Shown piece after piece: positions 46,919-55,341 of a stretch of 64,000 nt of DNA (the first letter of the stretch is position 1; every line of letters starts with the position of its first letter). Location: the NCBI GenBank assembly GCA_006176705.1, contig QRFJ01000484.1, forward strand, positions 62,001 through 126,000, given 5' to 3'. A program made the translations under genes and the position numbers. The notes under the pieces were generated by a model. That model ran no database searches, was not told the origin of the DNA, and worked only from the letters and a program-made list of their open reading frames with translations. This DNA is from Cocos nucifera (lineage: Eukaryota > Streptophyta > Magnoliopsida > Arecales > Arecaceae).

Positions 46919-49635
46919 TGAGAATATATTCTAAAGTCAATCGTCAGCCTGTTGACGGTTGGGCTATACATTTGTAATTATATATGAATCATAAATTAAT
47001 AAAAGTTATTTTGATATTTTTCATCATAAAATCTATTATCTTTTAATGAACTCCTATGTTATAATGAACTCCTTAGGACTATCTAGATTTGACAAAGAAG
47101 GATTTGTTGTTTGGTCCTTAAATTGTTCATGACCAAAAGATACGTTGTTACTTAAGACGACAAAGTTTATCGAGTATAGGTCATTGTGTACCATATAGGT
47201 TGGTCGTCCTCGTAACCAAGAAATATTAAGATACTGATATGGCATGCAAGTGAGATATATGGGTACATCTACACTAAACATGACCAACTCCAAAGATTTT
47301 CTTCTATCAAGATTAGCCTCGAAGGATATGGGTATAAGTGTCCCTTAGACCTAAGACCACCATGATGACTTGCAAGCAACTCACTGTACTTAGGTATCGG
47401 ACTATCTGAATTTCTAATTCAGTGATGAAAGCCTACTGGGTGCAGTCAAGTACTTGGCTCGTCGGTGTGTGAGTCAAGATGGGATTGATCCCTTCAAGTG
47501 TTGGAGCAAGTGCATCATTATATTTCAATTTAGCAAATCCTCGATCAGGGTAGTCCATAAGATGGATGCTAAATCTAAAAATACACTATGGATGAATTTT
47601 AGGATTGATAGTAAATTCTAAATTATCCTTTGAGCATCGAGATCAAGAGGATGAATTATACGATAACCATATTCCACAGGTTCATCATTGTTGCATTGCA
47701 ACTTTTTAACCTATCCGAACGTCAGGTACCATTGCTAGATGGTCACATTGATTGATACAAAAAATTGATTCCTATGCTACCAACTTAGGATTAGAATCTA
47801 TGGGGTCACACACATAAGAAGTTTCTACCTAATCTGATGGCTGATCATGAGTCCTGATGACCTAAGATACTATGGTCAAGAGTTCCACTGGACTGGGACT
47901 CTATGACCAAGAGTCCCACTGGACTGAAACTCTAAGTTCTACTCATCTAAGACTCTCTGATCAAGAGTCCTACTAGTTTGAGACTCTATGATCGTGAGTT
48001 TGATTCGTTTAGGATACTAAGTTCAAGAGTCCCACTGGTTTGGGACTCTTTAGGAGTTTCATGTTAATAGACTCTATTGCCCAGACATCCACTCGATTGG
48101 GACTTTATGTTCATTGGAAGATTAATTAATAATTTGATTATTGATTAACTCAATTTGATTGAGTGATGGATATTTGATCAAGTTTGATCGAATTAGATTC
48201 GATTGGGTTTGACCCGATCAAGTCATGAGTTGACCTAATCGCTGTGGGAGATTTGACCCTGATTTAATAAGGGGCTAGACCAAATTAGTTTTTAATTTGA
48301 TTAGAAATTTAATAAGTTGGGTTAAGCCTAATTTAGTTAGATTTGACCTAGTCTTATTGGGTCTAAAATAATTAGTTTAGTTGAAACCAATTTTGAAAAG
48401 TCAAAGGAGGTTTGAACTTTCAACTCCCTGTGCCTACAATATTTGACCAACCTTTGACCCACGCCCCTCTTTATTTTACGTGAATTTTTTCTCACACCCA
48501 GATACCTTTTGTGCCCCTTATCTCTTCTACCTTTGACCTGGTCCAATGGTTGGACTGGTCAAAATAATTTAAATTTTGAATTCAATGTAGAAGTTGAAAC
48601 TTCTCAACTCCCTCTCGTTCTTATCCTTTTCTCACGCCCATTTTGATTTTACTTCACATAATTTTTTGTGCATTCTCAGAGTGGATACACAGAAGGAGAG
48701 TCCTTCTGCACGTCAAATACTCTGGTATGGATGTTGGATAGGGATAAGAAGATTTTTGAATTTAAGGTTTGTTGGGAGGTTGAAATAAGTTCAACCTCCG
48801 ACCCTTATATCTTTCCACGCACCTTTCCCATGGTATGTGATTGGGCATTAGTTTTGGACAAGAAAAATCTTGGAGTGAAGGTGAGTAGGGTCCTACAACA
48901 CTTTATTTTCCCTCATGCCTCTCTTCTCTTCTGATTTTCACCTCTAAGGATACCCAATTTTTAAATATGATCTAAATAGAAAGATTTTCTTTCCACAAAA
49001 ACTTGTTTCATAGAAGAACTCCATATAGAGAGGGCGTGATAGGATTTTTAGTGTGTCAGGTGTTTTGGACAGAGTGAAACCCTAGATTTGGAAATTTAGG
49101 TTCGGGTGGAGAGATTGAGTGTTGTGAGCATCGGATCACCACCAAATTTCAAACACCTCTTCATCATCCTCCAATTTTTGTGTTTTGATTTTTTAGAGTA
49201 TCCAAAAAATTAAAAAATATATGATCAATTAGATCAATCGTGATCAGCCATTGAAGGCACCGACGAAGAGCTAGCCCTCCAGTAGGGCTGATCGACATCA
49301 GAAGCTTCATTTGGATCAACCATAGAGGTCAGACATGTGTGCAACTGTAGTATGATACTAGAGCATTATTTGGTAGATTTATATTACGGTGATCAGCTAC
49401 CCACGAAAAGATATTATGTTCTGAACAGATAGATGTAGTAAAAAGTTTGCTGCATAGTTTTATTTTTAGATCTGTATTAATGCATGAATATTATGTTTAG
49501 ATCCTTAATGTAGGGCTTAATATTCTGATATGATTAAAAATTTATTAATTATATTAATTAATTTTCTACTATTTTTTAACTATTTTTGAAAAATTTTTCA
49601 AAAGTAGCACTATAAATCCTGCACTGCTTCCTTCA
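46919..49635 (+). mobile_element. 5' LTR of element E (2717 bp)
   Basis: It runs from TGAGAATATATTC to CTGCTTCCTTCA. Compared with the 3' LTR it keeps a segment near 48263-48395 that the 3' LTR has lost, and lacks about 90 bases near 48840 that the 3' LTR and H keep. A possible TATA (CCATATAGAGAGGG) is at about 49021. Confidence 0.92.
47869..48115 (+). repeat. Hairpin array in E 5' LTR
   Basis: About seven degenerate units in tandem, the best with GAGTCCCA arms facing TGGGACTC across a 6-base spacer. It starts about 950 bases from the LTR start. Confidence 0.8.
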
Positions 49636-49637
49636 AT

Positions 49638-49650
49638 TGGTATCAGAGCA
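49638..49650 (+). other. Primer-binding site of element E
   Basis: TGGTATCAGAGCA: the first 12 bases match the initiator tRNA-Met primer site. It lies two bases after the LTR end. Confidence 0.93.
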
Positions 49651-49772
49651 AGGTTCACTAAATATGATATGCTTGCAAATTTTAGAATGATAATTTAGAT
49701 TTAATCTAAATATTAATCTAATAATATAATTAATTAGATCTAAAAATTAAAATCAAGATCGCATGGACTGTA

Positions 49773-49818
49773 GGTTGTCCTGCTATAGGATTTATCTCCT
49801 ATAGTGAAAAGGTTGTCC
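49773..49818 (+). other. Conserved leader hairpin with flanking direct repeats
   Basis: GGTTGTCC (49773-49780), stem CTATAGGA (49783-49790), loop of 6, stem TCCTATAG (49797-49804), GGTTGTCC (49811-49818). Homologous hairpins with compensating changes occur in H (39432-39454, minus strand) and twice in G. Confidence 0.65.
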
Positions 49819-50479
49819 TGGTATGTTGCTGATCTATATCGTTAATCATAAAATCTTAGATTTGATCTAATATTTTTATGATCTAATTATATTAGACTTT
49901 AATCTAATTTATGATCATAAATACATAATTACATAAAGTTTGATTCATGATTTAGTATTATGTAGTGTACATAATTTCAGATTAAACCCTATAACTAGTA
50001 TTATTTGTGAATTGAGCTGATTCAATTTTAAAGTGAGTTGACTCAATTAGTGAATAATACTAAGTTGTAAAAAATCTTACAAAAATTTAAAAAATATTTT
50101 TTAAAATGCCGAACCCTAACCCACAGCCTATAAACTTAATTAAATATTAAGTATAATGATTTAGTATCCAGAATTGTGAATTAAGACTCTAAGTCATTAA
50201 TCATAAAATGTGGGTTATTAGGTTAGTTGAATTAGATGCATAAATTGGGTTAAACCTAAGGTTAGTTAAAGAGTGGACTAAATTAGAGTAATTAATCAAA
50301 TCTAATTAAATATTAATTTAGATTAGGTCAAGGACTCTATAGACTCAATTATAGTAGTTGTAGTTGGTCAAGTCCATGCCTTTAATGAGGACCAAATGGA
50401 CTTGATTCATGGCTACATGATCAAACCCAAAATTACTAGGTTGGTCAAATTAAAACTAATAAACTAGATGGTGTCTAAG

Positions 50480-51355
50480 GTAAGTTTGACAGTTTGACCG
50501 GTGGTTTTTAATTGGGAGCTACTCACACTAATTCGATCTTTGACGAGTTAATGGCATATCCCTTCCACTGATCTCACTTACCCGACCATCCTGGTGAGTT
50601 ATGTTTTGATTAGATCACTTAATGATTCAGGCTCACCCATGTCAATTAGGTAAATTAGTCTGATTGATTTAGGTGCTTCTAACGCCAGCTTAGATTAGAT
50701 CCTTTTTTTTTTTAATCTGACTTGGTGAAGTCAGTGGGAGGATCAAAATTGGCTTGCTTTTATTAAATATGTTAACTATATCCTCTAAAATTATTAGATT
50801 CTTAAAAATGAAATAGTTATATAGATAACTAAATCATAGCCTCCCGTTAAGTTGAGTGATAATATGTTCATTAATTTGATAATCATTGGAGGCCCAAAGG
50901 CCTGGTGCTTATTGACTAATGAAACTATCATTCATAAAATGATGATTTGGTTAAGTCTTTCTGATAGTGTTTGGGTTGACCGACCAAAGTTGGGCCTGAT
51001 CATTTATTGGTTAGATAAGATCAAATATGGTCATGTTAATGGTTGGACCTAACCAGACTTTTTCAGTGAAGGCCAAAGCCTACTTATTAGATCTTCAGGG
51101 CAAAATTGATATTATTTAGAGAAACAATTGGTTTTGAACCAACCCATACGTGCACATGGGTTGACCAACCAAAGTTAGACTCGTGTGTAGTCTATGTAGA
51201 TTCTAGTACCCATTAAGGAATTAAAGTAATTCCTCGAATTAAAGGTAGAGGTTACCAATTCGTATAAAATAGTGAGAGAATCTTTAGACTAAAATTCAAG
51301 TCTTTCAGATAATTGATTCATATACTAATTAGATTTGGTTTTTCTTATTATACAG
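50480..51355 (+). other. Putative leader intron of element E
   Basis: Starts GTAAGT after AAG and ends in a pyrimidine-rich TATACAG two bases before the gag start; 876 bases. Similar donor and acceptor pairs lie at matching places in G (62717-63662) and, less perfectly, in B (13882-14668). This is an inference from motifs and position only. Confidence 0.4.
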
Positions 51356-51357
51356 AA

Positions 51358-52200
51358 ATGGCCACTAACCTGTCGCTCCGATCATTATTAGATAATAACA
51401 AATTAATGGGATCCAACTATGATAGCTGGTATCAAAAGTTGAAAATCATCTTGGAGCATGAGCGGATCCTTTATGTCATAATGGATCCTGCACCTGAGGA
51501 GCCAGCTCCAAATGCTAGAGGAGCAATTTGACACACTTATCAGAAGTGGCTCAATGATCGCACCATCATTTAGTGTATAATGTTGGCGACAATGAACGAC
51601 GAGTTCAACCATAGGTTTGAAAATGCCCATCCATAGGAGATGCTTCAAATATTGAACGACTCCTTTGGCATGCCTGATGATGTTGAAAGGCACAAAATAA
51701 GTTATGCTATTTTCAATGCTCGGATGAGGGATGGGGCCTCAGTCAGCGATCATGTATTATACATGATCGAGATGATCGAGCACCTTAGCAAGCTGGGCTT
51801 TCTCCTGCACGAGCAGCTTGGTAAGGATACAATCCTTAATTCCTTGCCCAAGTCCTTCCTCTCCTTCCTAACTCATTTCAAAATGATAAAGCCTGAAGTC
51901 AACTATCATGCATTGTTGGGGTTGCTACAGAACTTTGAAAAGGATCACCAACTCCACAAGGAGACGGTGAATGTAGTGGGAGGATCTTCTTCTGATCATC
52001 GATCCTTTAAGAAAGAAAAGAAGAACAAGAAGAAGAGCAAGAGGGTGCGGTCAAATGCCAGGATGACTGCATAAGGTCAGACCAAGAAGCGCAAGCCCAA
52101 CTAGAGTCAGGCAGAGTACTTCTTCTGCAAGAAGCAGGGGCACTAGAAGAGGAACTATCCTCTGTACATTGCCTCCCTGGACCCCAAACAGGCCAAGAAG
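51358..52200 (+). pseudogene. gag: gag of element E
   Basis: It starts at ATG 51358 (MATNLSLRSLLDNNKLMGSN, then YDSWYQKLK), chosen because it follows the acceptor-like site and opens the capsid alignment. Open stretches are 51358-51531 and 51640-52074, the latter ending in a Lys/Ser-rich basic region. Stops at 51529 (CGA to TGA type), 51571, 51634, 52072 and 52102 interrupt it. The zinc knuckle near 52109-52155 has Tyr at its first and last Cys positions and a stop in place of Trp. Gag would form the particle and package RNA; this copy is dead. Confidence 0.87.
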
Positions 52201-52231
52201 AAAGTAACTGGTTACTGGGTAAGATAATTAT

Positions 52232-52560
52232 ATGATAATACCTTGCAATTTTTTTTTATTTGATTCTACTGTCTGGGTATTAGATACTGGAAGCCCTTAT
52301 CATATTTATAATTCTATGCAGGGCTTGCAGGTCAGTAGAAAATTTGATCAAGGCGAGAGGTTTCTGAATGTTGGAGATGGAAGGAGATGGAAGACAAGTT
52401 CCAATTCTGGCTTTAGGAATCATGAACTTTATAATCAATTTAAATAAAGTTATTCTTAATGAATGTCATTTTTGTCCAACTTTCTTATTGAATGTCATTT
52501 CTATAGGCCTTTCGGCTATGAATGGTTTTAAAATATCAATAAAAAAAATTTTATAATGTC
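52232..52560 (+). pseudogene. pol: Aspartic protease of element E
   Basis: WVLDTGSPYHIYNSMQGLQ has the catalytic Asp-Thr-Gly intact at 52283-52291. A perfect 10-base tandem duplication (GGAGATGGAA at 52373-52382 and 52383-52392) shifts the frame, so the rest of the domain (VPILALGI, then LLNVISIGL) lies in the frame of 52368-52556. Protease would cut the Gag-Pol polyprotein. Without the duplication the domain would read through. Confidence 0.87.
52373..52392 (+). repeat. 10-bp tandem duplication causing a frameshift
   Basis: GGAGATGGAA occurs twice in tandem inside the protease gene. Homologous element H has a single copy region (GGAGATAGAA-like counterpart near 37520 on the minus strand). 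Confidence 0.8.
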
Positions 52561-52593
52561 ATTTTGAATGGTGTTATAATTTTTATTGAATAA

Positions 52594-53620
52594 TTGAATA
52601 ACAAAATTTATTTACTTTCTATGCTTGTTAACGTGGTTCAATCCTTTGGTAAACATCCTAGAATTAGTGATGTGTCTGATGTATACCTTTGGCACTATAG
52701 GCTAGGTCATATTAATAAGAATAGAATTAATAGGTTAACTCAAGAAAAAAATTTTGAGATTAGTGATTGTGAATCACTTCCAACCTATGAGTCCTGTCTT
52801 TTTGGTAAGATGACCAAGTCACCTTTTACTAAAAAAGGTGAACGAGCCACTGAATTCCAAAGTCTAGTACATTCAAATGTATGTGGACCCATAAGCTCAA
52901 GTGCTAGAGGCGGATACTTCTACTTCATAACCTTTATAGATGACCTATCAAGATATGGGTACATCTATTTAATGAAGCATAAGTCAGAGTCATTTGAAAT
53001 ATTCAAACTATTTCGAATAAGATAGAAAAGCAAACTAGGAAGAGTATTAAAATTCTTCGATCTAACCGAGGGGGTGAATATCTTTTCAATGAGTTTCTGA
53101 CATATCTTGGAAAGAATGGAATTCTCTCCCAATGGACCCCTCCTGGAACACCACAACATAATGGTGTGTCTAAAAGAAGAAATTGGACCATATTGGACAT
53201 GGTTCGATCCATGATGGAATTTGCTGATTTGCTGATCTTCCTATGGGGATATGCACTCGAGTCAGCTTATTACATTCTAAATAGGGTTTTGAGTAAATCT
53301 GTTAATAAAATACCATATAAGATATGGATAGGGCGTAAGCCAGTGCTTTCACACCTTAGAATTTTGGGGTGTCCGGCTTACGTCAAACATTTGATGACAG
53401 ACAAGCTTGGACCTATGTCTAATAAGTGTAGTTTTATAGGTTATCCAAAAGAAACCAAAGGATACTACTTCTACCTTACTGATGAGCAAAAAGTGTTTGT
53501 CAGTCTTAAGACAGTCTTGTTAGAAAAGGAGTTCCTTGGTGAAGGAACTAATGCCTCTAAGATCGAACTTGATAAAGTACAACAGGTGAAAGAACAGACA
53601 CAAGTTGTAGAATCTGAGTG
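52594..53620 (+). pseudogene. pol: Integrase of element E, catalytic triad replaced (N, N, K)
   Basis: The zinc domain reads LWHYRLGHINKNRIN, then YESC where CESC is usual. The core is open to 53025 and, in another frame, from 53166 to 53621 (GYPKETKGYYFYL). The first Asp is Asn (HSNVCGP, 52885 region). The second Asp is Asn (RSNRGGEY, about 53062). The Glu 35 residues later is Lys (GVSKRRN, about 53172). Each is a single G-to-A change in a CAG/CTG-type site. A one-base slip near 53024 breaks the frame. The enzyme is inactive three times over. Confidence 0.88.
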
Positions 53621-54525
53621 AGATCTGATTAGATCAAACCCAGAACCCATTGTAGATGCACCCTTAAGGTGATTTGGTAGATTACCACATCAACCGGATA
53701 AATACTATAGTTTTCTGATCCGAGACAGAGATCCTATTAAACTCGATGAGAATGATCAGGACCCGATCACCTATATGGATGCAATACAGAGATCCAACTC
53801 TGAGAAATAGCTTGAGGTCATGAAATTCAAAATGGAATCCATGAAGGTCAATGATGTATGGACATTGGTTGACGCACCCGAAGGGATAAAATCCATAGGG
53901 TGTAAGTGGGTATTCAAAAGAAAAAGGGGCATAGATGGAAAGGTGGAGATCTATAAAATCCATCTGATTGCCAAGGGGTATCATCTACATTATGGTATTA
54001 ACTATGACGAGACATTTTCTTCTATGGTAATGCTTAAATCCATTCAGATTATGCTTGCTATCGCTGCCCATCTAGATTATGAAATCTGACAGATGGATGT
54101 GAAATTGACTTTCCTAAATGGAGAGCTAGATGAAGAGATGTATATGATACAGCCTAAAGGATTCACATCCATAGATGAGTATAAGGTGTGTAAGCTTCAA
54201 AGATCTATTTATTGACTGAAGTAGGCATCTCAGAGCTGGAACATACGATTTGATAAAATAATAAAAATGTATGGCTTTGTTAAGAATAAAGAGGAGCCCT
54301 GCATATACAAGTGGACTAATGGTTCAGCAATAGTATTCCTAGTATTGTATGTGGATGACATTCTCTTAATCAGGAATGATGTCCCTGCATTGCAAGAAAT
54401 AAAGATTTGTCTGTCATCATAATTCTCCATGAAAGATCTAGGAGAAGCTTCCTACATCCTAGGGATGAAGATCTATAGAGATAGATCTAAAAGATTGCTT
54501 GGATTGTTCTAGTCTACGTACATTG
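53621..54525 (+). pseudogene. pol: Reverse transcriptase of element E
   Basis: The linker has LDENDQDPITYMDAI (53743-53787), then RT: open 53820-54089 with VNDVWTLVDAPEG and GCKWVFKRKRG. A TGA at 54087 replaces the Trp of EIWQMDV. Further on are LNGELDEEMYM, SIY-stop-LK-stop-ASQSW (stops for Gly/Gln codons), the catalytic YVDD at 54348-54359, and KDLGEASYILGMKIY. The active-site acids are intact; at least five nonsense codons are present. Confidence 0.88.
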
Positions 54526-55324
54526 ATTCTATGCTGAAGGCATGGAGAATTTCAAGAAAGACTATCTACTGATAGGCAATGAAACTTCTCTTTCAAAGAG
54601 AGATTGTCCGACAATACCACTAGAAAGAGAGCGTATGAGTAGAATACCATATGCTTCGATAGTGAATTTTATCATGTATGCCATGACATGTACACAACCA
54701 AATGTGGCATACTCACTAGGGATAGTAAGTAGATACCAATCTAATCCAGGGGAGAACCACTGGAAGGTTGTTAAAACCATCCTGAAGTATTTGAGAAATA
54801 CTAAGGACAAACGGCTTATATATGGTGAAACGGACTTGAAACTTGTGGGGTTCACAAGCTTCAATTTTTAGTCTGATCATGATGATAGTAAGAGTGTGTC
54901 AGGATATATATTCATCCTTAATGATCGGGTCATCTGCTGGAAGAGTTCCAAGTAGCACACTGTGGTCGATTTAGTTTGTGAGGCAAAGTATGTTGCTACA
55001 TTAGATGCTGCCAAAGAAGCAGTGTGGCTGAGAAAATTTATCACCGAGCTTGGAGTAGCAACCTTCCTTGATGGTTTAGTTCTGCTCTATTGCGATAGCT
55101 CTAGAGCCATTGCTCAGGTGAAGGAACCTAAGACACACCAGTGGATGAAGCATATTCTATGCTGCTTCCACCTTGTCCGAGAAATTATGGATCGAGGTGA
55201 TATCAACCTTCAGAAGATCGACGGAATGAAGAACTTGGCTGACCCTTTCACTAAAGCTATTATGATGGAGTTCAACGACTTCAAGTCGAAGATAGGTATT
55301 AGATACTGCACTGATTGGCTTTAG
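54526..55324 (+). pseudogene. pol: RNase H of element E
   Basis: The connection segment is open at 54542-54871 (SRIPYASIV, then YSLGIVSRYQSNPGENHW). The first active-site region, normally TDSDF, reads TSFNF followed by a stop. After that the frame holds SDHDD and SVSGYIF, and from 54962 to the stop at 55322 it is open (CEAKYVATLDAAKEAVWLRKF, LLYCDSSRAI, C-terminus RYCTDWL). The first acid is lost while the Glu and second Asp are kept. The polypurine tract follows. Confidence 0.86.
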
Positions 55325-55326
55325 TC

Positions 55327-55341
55327 TAAGTGGAAGATTAT
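55327..55341 (+). other. Polypurine tract of element E
   Basis: TAAGTGGAAGATTAT lies directly before the 3' LTR TG at 55342. Confidence 0.72.

Larger units (their letters stand above)
49651..51357 (+). other. 5' leader of element E with putative intron
   Basis: 1.7 kb without a coding frame. From left to right: hairpin 49783-49804 between two GGTTGTCC repeats, donor consensus AAG/GTAAGT at 50477-50485, the block shared with family 1 (about 50469-50592), and the acceptor TTTCTTATTATACAG ending at 51355, two bases before the gag ATG. Splicing is an inference; the motifs are seen. Confidence 0.7.

Noticed and set aside
47860..48120. CRISPR-like array
   Set aside because: Units are degenerate palindromes inside a plant LTR, without uniform repeats and unique spacers, and without cas genes.
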